A DNA stretch of 64,000 bases from Nitrospirota bacterium. Lineage in GTDB: Bacteria > Nitrospirota > Leptospirillia > Leptospirillales > Leptospirillaceae. The stretch covers positions 1-64,000 of the forward strand of contig JAJZXW010000033.1 of the NCBI GenBank assembly GCA_021806225.1, written 5' to 3'. How positions within the stretch are numbered: the stretch's first letter is position 1; each line of letters begins with the position of its first letter. The notes beneath the pieces were generated by a model. The model did not search any database and was not told where the DNA came from. It was given only the letters and a program-made list of their open reading frames with translations. Shown here piece by piece: positions 51,851 to 60,606 of this stretch. A program made the position numbers and the translations under genes.

Positions 51851-51887
51851 TTGACAGATTTTTTTGTGTTCAATATTATAGACACAA
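51851..51887 (+). promoter_or_regulatory. Consensus promoter with overlapping operator-like palindrome
   Basis: TTGACA (51851-51856), a 17-base spacer and TATTAT (51874-51879) form a near-perfect sigma70 promoter. A palindrome TTGTGT (51864-51869) / ACACAA (51882-51887) brackets the -10 box with 12 bases between its arms, as an operator would. It leads to the CODH-epsilon-like gene at 51953. Confidence 0.65.
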
Positions 51888-51952
51888 CATTCTTTTTAAG
51901 TGACAAAAGTCTTGTTTTTTGGGGCAAGTCCAAATGTCAGGAAGGAGATATT

Positions 51953-52522
51953 GTGGCTAACCGTTTTCTGGAAATTGAGGATCGGGCATTTCTGACGCCC
52001 TCTGCCCCCATGGGAGGCGTGGTCCTGCCCGATTCCGGCCATGGCCTTGTGATGGGAAGGATCGTGGCGGAAGAGTCGGCCATTGAGGAGGCTGCCCGAA
52101 AGATTGCAGGGGCCAAAAACCCGACGATCTTTCCCGGACCTCTTGTTCTCTGGAAATCGACCCCGGAGTCCGTCCGGATGGCGGAGGCGGTATTGCGTCT
52201 GTCCCAGGCGGGATCCATGAAGATCATTCCCATGGCGGACTACCGACCAAAATATCCCAAAATTGATCCTGAAGAAGAGATCAATCCAAGTCATCCCAAC
52301 CTCACCATCTGGCACAACAAGATCGATGTATGCCTTTTTGTCGGTGTTCACTGCCATTATTCCAATATTGCCCTCAAGATCATCCGGGGCGGGACCAGCT
52401 GCTATACCATCGCCCTCTGCTCCTATGCCGGGGATGACGAAGCCCATCTGACGATCCGGGATCTGACTCCCGGGACGGTCGATCAAATCGCCGCTGCGGT
52501 GGCAAGGATGAGAAAAGGCTAG
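51953..52522 (+). CDS. CODH/ACS epsilon-like family protein, copy 1
   Basis: About 189 residues, of the family often named carbon monoxide dehydrogenase beta subunit, related to the CODH/ACS epsilon (CdhB) fold. In autotrophs such proteins accompany ferredoxin-dependent 2-oxoacid oxidoreductases (family knowledge); no catalytic subunit is here. Seen: NPTIFPGPLVLWK, ADYRPKYPKIDPEEEINPSHPNLTIWHNKID, LFVGVHCHYSNIALKIIRGG and TSCYTIALCSYAGDD. GTG 51953 is chosen for the AAGGAG site and NRFLEIEDRAF opening; the track start 51794 runs over the promoter. A paralogue lies at 52953 with a nearly identical central stretch. Confidence 0.8.
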   Translation: MANRFLEIEDRAFLTPSAPMGGVVLPDSGHGLVMGRIVAEESAIEEAARKIAGAKNPTIFPGPLVLWKSTPESVRMAEAVLRLSQAGSMKIIPMADYRPKYPKIDPEEEINPSHPNLTIWHNKIDVCLFVGVHCHYSNIALKIIRGGTSCYTIALCSYAGDDEAHLTIRDLTPGTVDQIAAAVARMRKG

Positions 52523-52574
52523 GGCTGTGTCGGGAATGTTCGTTATAGTGAGCACATGAAAAGAGGTTCGAGAG

Positions 52575-52904
52575 ATGGAAAACAGGGAAAAGGATGTCGC
52601 GGCGGTTCCTGATATTGATGCGGAGAAGATTTTTTCCGTATGGGTCGACGAGGGAGGACGCCCCCAGTTTTTCGATCAGCCGTTTTCCGACATTCCTCCT
52701 CGGTTTTTTGTGCATGTTGACGCTCAAAGAGCGCATTTGCCGAGCGATTATATCCTCGTCTCAACTCTCGAAGGCCTTTTTTTCGGCCAAGCTGGTGAGG
52801 ATCCTTCCTCCGTCCTCATTGGCGATCGTACCCTGCTCATCGAATCTCCGCTTCTTATTTTGGGAGTCGTGATCGCCGGCTTCGAGTGGTTCACCCTTCC
52901 CTGA
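52575..52904 (+). CDS. Hypothetical protein between CODH-epsilon-like paralogues
   Basis: A 109-residue protein, acidic in its first half (MENREKDVAAVPDIDAEKIF) and hydrophobic at the end (LLILGVVIAGFEWFTLP). Middle: FDQPFSDIPPRFFVHVDAQRAHLPSDYILVSTLEGLF. ATG 52575 follows GAGAG. No family recognised. Its fixed place between two paralogues of the same family, with 52 and 48 base gaps, suggests it belongs to the same complex or transcript. Confidence 0.6.
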   Translation: MENREKDVAAVPDIDAEKIFSVWVDEGGRPQFFDQPFSDIPPRFFVHVDAQRAHLPSDYILVSTLEGLFFGQAGEDPSSVLIGDRTLLIESPLLILGVVIAGFEWFTLP

Positions 52905-52952
52905 AACCAGTATTCGCTGTTCTTGCAAAGGACGGCCCAAGAAAGGATTGTC

Positions 52953-53534
52953 ATGTCTCACGGATTGCTGCCCCCCGGACCGGCCGGGCTTCTTCCTCCT
53001 TCCGCCACCGCAATGGGTCTCGAGCTTCCGGTCGAAGGGACCGGCGCCGTGGAGGGACGTATACTTCCCGAGGCCCTGGTTCTTGAGGAAACAGCCCGGA
53101 AGCTGGCCAATGCGAAAGTTCCCACATTTTTTCCAGGGCCCATGGTCCTCTGGGAGTTTTCGGAGGAGTCGCGTCGCGTGGCCGATGCCGTACTCGAGGT
53201 TGCCCAGTCTAATGGGATCCGGATCATTCCCATGCCGGACTACCGCCCAAAGTATCCAAAGATAGAACCTGAGTCGGAAATCAACCCAAACCATCCCAAT
53301 CTGACTATCTGGCACAACAAGATCGATGTATGCCTTTTTGTCGGTGTTCACTGCCACTATTCCAATATCGCCCTCAAAATCATCCGGGGCGGGACCAGCT
53401 GCTATACCATCGCCCTCTGCTCCTACGCCGGGGACGAGGAGGCGAATCTGACGGTTCGTGACCTTTCGGCCCCCAAAATCATCGAGATTGGGCGGCTCAT
53501 CCACAAGATGAAGACGAATTCCCGGAGAGGATAG
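52953..53534 (+). CDS. CODH/ACS epsilon-like family protein, copy 2
   Basis: About 193 residues, paralogue of the gene at 51953. Seen: VPTFFPGPMVLWEF, PDYRPKYPKIEPESEINPNHPNLTIWHNKID, LFVGVHCHYSNIALKIIRGG and TSCYTIALCSYAGDEE. The N-terminus differs (LLPPGPAGLLPPSATAMGLE, proline- and glycine-rich). ATG 52953 has GAAAGGA upstream; the track start 52923 is not supported. The two proteins may form a heteromer or serve two oxidoreductases. A strong terminator follows. Confidence 0.8.
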   Translation: MSHGLLPPGPAGLLPPSATAMGLELPVEGTGAVEGRILPEALVLEETARKLANAKVPTFFPGPMVLWEFSEESRRVADAVLEVAQSNGIRIIPMPDYRPKYPKIEPESEINPNHPNLTIWHNKIDVCLFVGVHCHYSNIALKIIRGGTSCYTIALCSYAGDEEANLTVRDLSAPKIIEIGRLIHKMKTNSRRG

Positions 53535-53566
53535 AGCCGACTCCGGACGGCTTGGCCATGAAGCGG

Positions 53567-53599
53567 GGGCCGGTCCCTTCCGGGATCGGCCCTATTTTT
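53567..53599 (+). terminator. Terminator after the CODH-epsilon-like pair
   Basis: Stem GGGCCGGTCCC/GGGATCGGCCC (53567-53577 and 53582-53592; one G-T pair) with a TTCC loop, then TATTTTT. It separates this unit from recCBD. Confidence 0.85.
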
Positions 53600-53761
53600 G
53601 TGGGAGCTTCCGGCCAGGGGATCCTTCCTGTCATCAGGAGAAAACCGTTCGTTTTGAGGTATGATGGATCCGGCAGGTGAATTCCCGCGGTCTGGATGGC
53701 TTGAAGGGTCATCTTCGGACCCCGGGCAGAAGGAGGACTGGGACAGCGTCGGGAGAACGGC

Positions 53762-56700
53762 TTGGTCCATCTTTACGAAAGCCAGAGACTTGAGGTCCTG
53801 GGCGACATGTTTGTCGAGCGCCTGGCCGGCTGGGGACGGGATGGACTTCTCGACCCTTTTTGCCCCGAAACGGTCATTCCCCAGAATCCGGTCATCGGGC
53901 GCTGGCTTTCCTATCACCTGGCCAGTCGAACGGGCATCTCCGCGGGACTCTCTTTTCCGCTGGCCGGACGGTTCATCCGGTCGCTTCTGGACAGATCGTA
54001 CGGAGATCCTCTCCGTCCGACCCATTTTGAGAAGGGGAACCTCCTTCTCCGACTCTTCGAAATCCTTCCTGGTCTGATCGTTCGTCCCTCATTTCTGGAG
54101 GTGCGGGGGTTCCTGGGACGGGGGATGACCGACGAGCGCCTCTACGAGCTTTCTGCCGTTCTCGCCGACCTCTACGACCGGTCCATGATTTATCGCCCCG
54201 ATCTTCTTCTCGGATGGGAAGAGGGAAAGGATCCGGAGGGGTGGCCGGCTATCCTTTGGAGAGAACTCTCCGGGCCATCGCGTCCCCTTCACCGGGCCAG
54301 GATGATGGAGGCCTTTTTTCGGACGGGGGGCAAGGCCACCGCCCCCCATCTCCCCCGCCGGCTCTCCCTCTTCGGATTGACCGGAATGGCTCCCCGGGAC
54401 CTCCTTTTTTTCCGGACCCTGGGAGAGGCGGATCTTTGCGAGGTCCATCTCTATTTTCTGAATCCCTGCGAAGAATTCTGGGGGGATATCGTTCCCTCCC
54501 GGGTAAAGGAGCGGGCGTCATCGGAAAAAGGGGCCACCATGGAGACGGGAGCCCCCCTGCTCGCCTCCTGGGGGGAGCCATTCCGGAACATCCACCAGAG
54601 TCTCGCCGATCTCCCTCTCACGGATCGCCTCTTTCCCTCCTCGCCTTCCACCCTTCTCGGCTCTCTTCAGGAGGATCTCCGGACCCTCTCGGATCGGGGA
54701 GCCCGTGTTCGGGAAGGCTCCCTGGAGAAAGAGGTGGTCCCGCTGCAAGACCGCTCCCTCGAGGTGGTCTCCTGCCCGAGTCCGGTCCGGGAAATCGAGA
54801 TGCTGAAGGATCGCCTGTTCGCGCTCTTCTCGGAAATCCCCGGTCTTTCCCCCGAAGATGTGGTGGTCCTGGCTCCCGATATTGGACGGTATGCAGGAGT
54901 CATTCGATCGGTCTTTGGAGCGGAGGGAAGAGGGGATGCCGGAAAAGAGCGCGAACCGGAGATTCCCTTCGTCATCTCCGACCGGAAAGAGTTGCTCGAG
55001 GAGCCGGCGTTCGAGGCCCTTCTGCTCCTTCTGCGTCTTCCCCGGATGCGTCTGCCAGCCCCTCTGGCCTTTCGCCTCCTCTCTGTTCCCGTCCTCGCCG
55101 AAAAGTTCGGACTTGCCGGCATCCTCCCATCCAGACTCCAGGAGATTCTTCGGGAATCAGGGTTCCGCTGGGGGGTGAACGGATCGGACCGGCCCGCCCC
55201 CTATGCCGGTCGGAAGGAACAGAGCCTTCTGGAGGGACGCGACCGTATCCTTCTTGGGTACGCCTGCGGAGAGGAGCCGCTTCCGAAGGGCTTTCATTTA
55301 CCTCCACTCGCGCTCCCGGAGGATCAGGAGGGCGCGATCGCCGGAGGCATCGCCCGGTTCTCGGAGGCGCTCGACGATCTCCTCGCACGTCTTTCTGAGG
55401 CCCGCCCGGCGTCGCAGTGGCCCCCTCTGCTTCGGGACCTCATCGACGCCTTTTTCCTGCTCGATCCTACCAGAGCCGTGGATCGCGCGCTTGTCGCTCT
55501 GCCGGACCGGCTGGACCGGGATTTTTCAGAGGCCGGGTCATCCATGAGTCTTTCCTCCTCGGTCCTGTCCCGACATCTTGAGAGAATGGCCGGGACGGGC
55601 GACGGAAAGGACCGGTTCCTTGCCGGGGGGGTGACCTTTGGCCGCATGGTCCCTCTCCGCTCCATCCCCTTTCGCGTGGTCTGCCTGGTGGGAATGAACG
55701 ATGCCGACTTTCCCCGGCCAAGTTGGCCCCCGAGCTTCGACTGGCTGGCATCCCATCCCGAACCGGGCGACCGGTCCGCCCGGGAAGATGACAGGACTCT
55801 TTTCCTGGAGGCTCTCCTTTCGGCCCGGGACATCCTGTGGATCAGCTATGTGGGAATCGAGATCCGGGACGGAAGTCACCGGGAGCCTTCCGTCCTGGTC
55901 CGTCAATTGATGGACCAGATTGCCGAAGGGTTTGAAGGCGAGAATGGGCCGATCCTTTCCCAGATCTCTCTCGAGTCGCCGCTCGATCCGCTTTCTCCGG
56001 ACCATTACTCCCGCGAGGCGGATCCCCGCCTCCGAAGCTATTCCCGGGCCTGGCGTAGGGCTCTGGAAACCGCCCGAAGACGGTCCTCCGGGGATCCCGT
56101 CTTTTTCGATCCCGACCTCTCCTGGGGGGCCCCGATGCCGAAAGGAGATCAGGGTGGAGCAGAAGGGGTCGCAATCTCCGATCTTCGCAAATTCATTCGG
56201 GATCCTGCACGCCATTTTCTTGTATGCCAGATGGGTTTTCCTCCTTCGGAGCGAACCTTGCGGCTCGAGGAGGCAGAACCCTTCGTCTCCGATCCGAGCC
56301 GGTCGATCAGCGCTAGGCTTCGCGGTCCGGAGAGCACCCTTCCAGCCCTCCCCTGGCCGCCACTCAGAGAGCTCTTCTCCGGGCGGGTCGACGCGGAGAT
56401 TGACGGCTACAGGGGGGCTCTGGCGGAAAGGCTGGGAATCCGTCTTCCGGAAGGCTCCGCTCCCTTTCCCCGGGAGCGTCTCGACGGGATCTTTCACGGG
56501 GCCCGGATCGCCGGAACGGTCGAGGGGCTTGCCTTCAGGCCGGATGGCGATCGTCTCCTGATCGTCGAGAGGTGGCCGTGGGCCCCATTTCCCGGTGATT
56601 TTCTGGAGGCCTACCTGGTGCATCTTTTGTGCGTCCTGTTCCTTTCCGGTTACAAGGGTTGCGCCCTGACCGGAAAGGGAGGAAAGAAGGAGGCGGAAAA

Positions 56701-57115
56701 GGATCCGTCCAGAATTCCCCTTGCCATCTGGCGGTGGAGCGTGCCCACCCCGGCGGAAGCCGCCCGGCAATTTCTTCGCTGTCTTCGGGCCTACCGGAAG
56801 GGAATGTACGCCCCTCTTCCATTCGACCCGGAAGCCTCCCGGGTTTTTGTCGACACATGGCGCTCGAATGTCGGGCCGGTGGGGAGCCCGGCATGGCGGA
56901 TGGCATCCGACAAGGCCCGGGAGGTTCTGCATGCGTCCCGTGTTCCCTCCTACAATGTCCGGTCGACTTTTTTCGATCCGCGGTCGCGTTCCCCCTTCTG
57001 GGCCGCTCTGGCCTTCTCCGGCCGCGACCTTCCGGGGGAACCCCCCTTCGGTCTCTGGTCCCTGCGACTTTGGGAAGCGCCTCTCGCCACTCTTTCCGAA
57101 GAGGGGACCTCCTGA
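53762..57115 (+). CDS. recC: RecBCD nuclease/helicase, RecC (gamma) subunit
   Basis: Forms the Chi-reading and scaffold subunit of the RecBCD recombination and repair complex. Seen: an N-terminal VHLYESQRLEVLGDMFVERL typical of RecC, degenerate helicase-like domains (VVCLVGMNDADFPRPSWPP), and SYSRAWRRALETARR further on. It lacks an intact Walker A. Length 1117 residues is normal. The start is TTG 53762 with GGGAG upstream. Its stop overlaps recB by one base (TGATG). Confidence 0.92.
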   Translation: MVHLYESQRLEVLGDMFVERLAGWGRDGLLDPFCPETVIPQNPVIGRWLSYHLASRTGISAGLSFPLAGRFIRSLLDRSYGDPLRPTHFEKGNLLLRLFEILPGLIVRPSFLEVRGFLGRGMTDERLYELSAVLADLYDRSMIYRPDLLLGWEEGKDPEGWPAILWRELSGPSRPLHRARMMEAFFRTGGKATAPHLPRRLSLFGLTGMAPRDLLFFRTLGEADLCEVHLYFLNPCEEFWGDIVPSRVKERASSEKGATMETGAPLLASWGEPFRNIHQSLADLPLTDRLFPSSPSTLLGSLQEDLRTLSDRGARVREGSLEKEVVPLQDRSLEVVSCPSPVREIEMLKDRLFALFSEIPGLSPEDVVVLAPDIGRYAGVIRSVFGAEGRGDAGKEREPEIPFVISDRKELLEEPAFEALLLLLRLPRMRLPAPLAFRLLSVPVLAEKFGLAGILPSRLQEILRESGFRWGVNGSDRPAPYAGRKEQSLLEGRDRILLGYACGEEPLPKGFHLPPLALPEDQEGAIAGGIARFSEALDDLLARLSEARPASQWPPLLRDLIDAFFLLDPTRAVDRALVALPDRLDRDFSEAGSSMSLSSSVLSRHLERMAGTGDGKDRFLAGGVTFGRMVPLRSIPFRVVCLVGMNDADFPRPSWPPSFDWLASHPEPGDRSAREDDRTLFLEALLSARDILWISYVGIEIRDGSHREPSVLVRQLMDQIAEGFEGENGPILSQISLESPLDPLSPDHYSREADPRLRSYSRAWRRALETARRRSSGDPVFFDPDLSWGAPMPKGDQGGAEGVAISDLRKFIRDPARHFLVCQMGFPPSERTLRLEEAEPFVSDPSRSISARLRGPESTLPALPWPPLRELFSGRVDAEIDGYRGALAERLGIRLPEGSAPFPRERLDGIFHGARIAGTVEGLAFRPDGDRLLIVERWPWAPFPGDFLEAYLVHLLCVLFLSGYKGCALTGKGGKKEAEKDPSRIPLAIWRWSVPTPAEAARQFLRCLRAYRKGMYAPLPFDPEASRVFVDTWRSNVGPVGSPAWRMASDKAREVLHASRVPSYNVRSTFFDPRSRSPFWAALAFSGRDLPGEPPFGLWSLRLWEAPLATLSEEGTS

Positions 57116-60100
57116 TGGCCGAAAACCCGCTTTTCGAGTTGCCGCTCTCGGGGCTCCGTCTGATCGAGGCCTCCGCCGGAACCGGAAAGACGACGGCGCT
57201 GACCGTTCTTTTTCTGAGAGCCATCCTGGAGGGATTTCCGGTAGAACGGATCCTCGTGGTCACCTTTACCGAATCGGCCGCAGAAGAGGTCCGGGGCCGG
57301 ATCCACGACCTGCTTGTGGCCGCTCGCAGAAAGGCCCTGGGGGAGAATCCCAAAGGGAAGCATGCCCCCTTTCTGGAGCGGATCCGGCCAGACCACGCGA
57401 CTCCTCTCGCCCGGGCCCTCTCCGACTTCGACCGGGCCACGATGACCACCATCCATGCCTTCTGCCGCCGACTGCTCCGGGAATACGCCTTCGAATTCCA
57501 GTCGCCATTCTCTCTCGAACTCGACGAAAATCCCGGAGAGGCAAAACTTCCCGCCCTGCGTGAAACATGGCGGCGACGGGTCTACCCCGAAAGGCCCGAA
57601 ATCGCTCTTCTGGTCGCCTCCGTTTTTCCGGGTGGGCCGGCGGACTTTCTCTCCCTTGTTTCCGATGACGCTCTGTTCCGGGAGACGGAGTGTGCGCTCT
57701 CCGGTGGTCTCGTGGAGGAGGACGCCTTCCCGGAGTTAAGGGAGGCCTATCTCCGGGACCTCGCCCTTTGTCGGGAGATCCCGGAGGACAACATGGAGAG
57801 GCTTGCCCGGCTGTGTTCCTCGGAAATCCCGGAGCAAGACGGGAAGAAGGGTAAGAAAGGGGCCAAAGGAGGCGACTTTCGCCTCCTCCTCCGCCGTCTC
57901 CGGGAGATTCAGGGAGGAAGCCCGGGTGTCCCGCCGGGGTTCAGCCCCCTGGACGGAGCGCTTCGGGCTGGGCTGGCCCGTATTCCCCAGCCCGAAATGC
58001 GCGACTTCGCACCCCTTCTGCGTATTCTGGAGGGGACGCAGGCTCTGGCGGAGGAGTTGCGTCGCTCCCTGAAAAAAAGCCTGCTCCGCTATCTTCGCTC
58101 CGAGGATCTCGACCTGAGGGAAGGCCGGGGGAGGGAGACCTTCGACGACATGATCCTCCGGGTCCTGGAAGGACTCCTCGCCGATGTCTCAGGGACGCTT
58201 TCCCGGAAGATCCGTGAAAGGTTCCCGGTAGCCTTCGTCGATGAATTCCAGGATACGGATCTGGCGCAGTTCCGCATCTTCGACCGGATCTACAGGCTCT
58301 CGCATCCTTTTTCCGAAGAGGAGGCGACCGGGACCGCCCTTTTTCTGGTGGGGGATCCGAAACAGTCGATCTACAGCTTCAGGGGGGCCGACATTTCGGC
58401 CTATCTCGAGGCCCGCATCCGGGCCCTTACGCTCCCGGGAGGCTCGCTCCTCGGGCTTTCCGTGAACTACCGGTCCGATCGCCGTCACGTGGAGGCTCTC
58501 AACAGGCTCTTCGGCCTTGTTCCGGACCCCTTCCTGAGCGGGGACGCGATCGCATACGAACCCGTCCATCCAAGCAGGGACGAACGCTCTGTTTTCCGGG
58601 ACCCTCTGGCCGAAAGCGCGGAGATTCCCGTCCCCCTTCTGATGGCAGGAGGGGTGGAAGGCGACCGCCTCGAGGATTACGCCCGGCGCTCCGCCCGCGA
58701 AATTTCGCGGCTCCTGTCGGGGGGGCCCACCATTTCAGGGCGACCGATTCGCGCGGAGGAGATTGCCCTCCTCGTCATGAAGCATTCCCACGGCAAAATT
58801 CTCCAGGACGCCCTCGACGAGAAAGGGATCCCCTCTGTCTCCTACGGATCCGGAAGCGTTCTGGAAACGGAGGAGGCCTTCGATCTCGAGATGCTTCTTC
58901 TGGCGCTCGCCTCTCCGGAGAACCGCCGTCAGGCCCGTATGGTTCTCGCCTCCCGTTTTTTCGGAATGACGGCGGCCGAGCTTCGGGTCCTCGAAGAGGC
59001 CCCGGACCTCTGGAACCGCCGCGTCGACCCGTTTTTCGAAGCCGCACGCCGATGGGAGAGCCGGGGGGCGATGGGAACCCTCAGAACCTTCTTTCTCGAT
59101 CACGGAATCTTTTCGAGACTGCTCTCCCAGCCGGGAGGGAAACGGCGCGTCACCCATCTTCTCCACCTTTTCGAGATTCTGGAGGCGCAGGGCCGGGACC
59201 GCCCCCCGCTCCTTCTTCTTGTGGACCGATACCTTTCGGCGCGCCGGGAGGCTCCCGGTAAAAAGGAGGACGGAAATGCCCCGCGCCTCGAGACCTGCGA
59301 TGGCCGTGTCCGGATCCTGACACTCCACAAGGCCAAGGGACTGGAGTTTCCGGTGGTGATTCTCCCTTTCGGCCTTCCGGGCCGCCAGGGACTGGATGAG
59401 GGAGAGGAGGCTTCGGGAGAGCTGGCGGAAGAAATGCGCCTGCTTTACGTTGCCCTGACGAGGGCCGTTCATCGGACTGTCCTGATGGTTCCCGCCCGGA
59501 CCTCCCGTCAGTCGGCAGTGGGCCACCTTTTCGGTCTGGGGCCGGGTCTCCGCAAAGGGAAGTCGGCCTTCCAGGGCGTCGTCCTTCAGATCGACCGCCT
59601 TGTCCGGGAGAATCCCGACCTCTTTGCCCTTCTCCCGGATGGCCCCGCCCCGCTGACTCCGGTCCGGCAACCTTCGGAGAGAGAGTCAGTGCTCGCGGCC
59701 CCCCCGCAATTTCCCTCCATTGCACCGGCGAAAAGGACGGAGAGTTTTTCCTCTCTGGTACGATCCTCCCTGGGGATTTTCGAGGAAAAGGAGGGAGAGC
59801 CTCGGGCTTCCGACGAGGGACGCTCGGAGCCGGAAGGGGAGGGGGAGGGGGCGGGGGAGGCGCCCCTTCCCGCCGGACCGCTCTTCGGCTCCTATTTTCA
59901 CCGGATCATGGAACGGCTTGCCAGGGACGAAGCCTCTTTTGACGGACCCCCGGGAGAGATTCCCGAAGGGCTTCTCGAGAGGGCTCTCGACGATCTCGAC
60001 CTTGCGAAGGACCCCTCCTGCCAGCGCTGGCCCTCGGCGGTCCGCCCGCTGGTCGAGCGGACCCTTTCGGCCGCTCTGGGGGAAAGGGCGGAAGGGGCTT

Positions 60101-60606
60101 TGACGGAAGAAGGGGACTTCATGACACTGGGGAGGATCCTGCGGGGGGAGCGTACGGTTGAGCAAGAATTTCTTCTTCCGGTTCGGGGCCTTGTGGCCGA
60201 ACGACTTCAGGCGTGTCTTATGCCCGATGGCCCGAAACTCTTCTTCGAACCCTTATCGGGATCACTGAAGGGATTCATCGATCTTGTCTTCCGGTATCGC
60301 GGCCGCTACTACCTCCTGGACTACAAGACCAACCTCCTTTCGGGAGTCTCTCCCTATGCCGGTGCGAGCCTGGCTCGTACGATGGCTGATCACCGTTACG
60401 ATTTCCAGGGCTATCTCTACATTCTGGCCCTCCATCGGCTCCTTTCATTTTGCCATCCGGGATACGACTACGAGCGGGACTTCGGAGGGGCGCTGTTCCT
60501 TTTCGTCCGGGGTGTTGGATTTACCGGCGAGGGGATTCATCGGCTTCGCCCCACGATCTCCGAGCTCGCCTCCTTCGATCGTCTTCTGTCGGGAGACAGA
60601 CCATGA
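57115..60606 (+). CDS. recB: RecBCD nuclease/helicase, RecB (beta) subunit
   Basis: A 3'-5' SF1 helicase with a C-terminal nuclease. Seen: RLIEASAGTGKTTALTVLFL (Walker A) near residue 15, FVDEFQDTD (motif II), GDPKQSIYSFRGADI (motif III), LHKAKGLEFPVVILP (motif V), VALTRAVHRTVL (motif VI), and the nuclease motif LLDYKTNLLSG near the C-terminus. Length 1163 residues is normal. ATG 57115 is fixed by the TGATG overlap with recC; the track start 56629 lies inside recC. It overlaps recD as ATGA. Confidence 0.96.
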   Translation: MAENPLFELPLSGLRLIEASAGTGKTTALTVLFLRAILEGFPVERILVVTFTESAAEEVRGRIHDLLVAARRKALGENPKGKHAPFLERIRPDHATPLARALSDFDRATMTTIHAFCRRLLREYAFEFQSPFSLELDENPGEAKLPALRETWRRRVYPERPEIALLVASVFPGGPADFLSLVSDDALFRETECALSGGLVEEDAFPELREAYLRDLALCREIPEDNMERLARLCSSEIPEQDGKKGKKGAKGGDFRLLLRRLREIQGGSPGVPPGFSPLDGALRAGLARIPQPEMRDFAPLLRILEGTQALAEELRRSLKKSLLRYLRSEDLDLREGRGRETFDDMILRVLEGLLADVSGTLSRKIRERFPVAFVDEFQDTDLAQFRIFDRIYRLSHPFSEEEATGTALFLVGDPKQSIYSFRGADISAYLEARIRALTLPGGSLLGLSVNYRSDRRHVEALNRLFGLVPDPFLSGDAIAYEPVHPSRDERSVFRDPLAESAEIPVPLLMAGGVEGDRLEDYARRSAREISRLLSGGPTISGRPIRAEEIALLVMKHSHGKILQDALDEKGIPSVSYGSGSVLETEEAFDLEMLLLALASPENRRQARMVLASRFFGMTAAELRVLEEAPDLWNRRVDPFFEAARRWESRGAMGTLRTFFLDHGIFSRLLSQPGGKRRVTHLLHLFEILEAQGRDRPPLLLLVDRYLSARREAPGKKEDGNAPRLETCDGRVRILTLHKAKGLEFPVVILPFGLPGRQGLDEGEEASGELAEEMRLLYVALTRAVHRTVLMVPARTSRQSAVGHLFGLGPGLRKGKSAFQGVVLQIDRLVRENPDLFALLPDGPAPLTPVRQPSERESVLAAPPQFPSIAPAKRTESFSSLVRSSLGIFEEKEGEPRASDEGRSEPEGEGEGAGEAPLPAGPLFGSYFHRIMERLARDEASFDGPPGEIPEGLLERALDDLDLAKDPSCQRWPSAVRPLVERTLSAALGERAEGALTEEGDFMTLGRILRGERTVEQEFLLPVRGLVAERLQACLMPDGPKLFFEPLSGSLKGFIDLVFRYRGRYYLLDYKTNLLSGVSPYAGASLARTMADHRYDFQGYLYILALHRLLSFCHPGYDYERDFGGALFLFVRGVGFTGEGIHRLRPTISELASFDRLLSGDRP

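Noticed and set aside
51953-53534. Evidence for CO oxidation or the Wood-Ljungdahl pathway
   Set aside because: Only epsilon-like subunits are present; there is no catalytic CODH or ACS subunit, and the family name is historical.
54214-55398. Plus-strand ORF of 394 residues within recC
   Set aside because: A shifted frame rich in Gly/Pro/Arg/Ser; RecC motifs are in the other frame.
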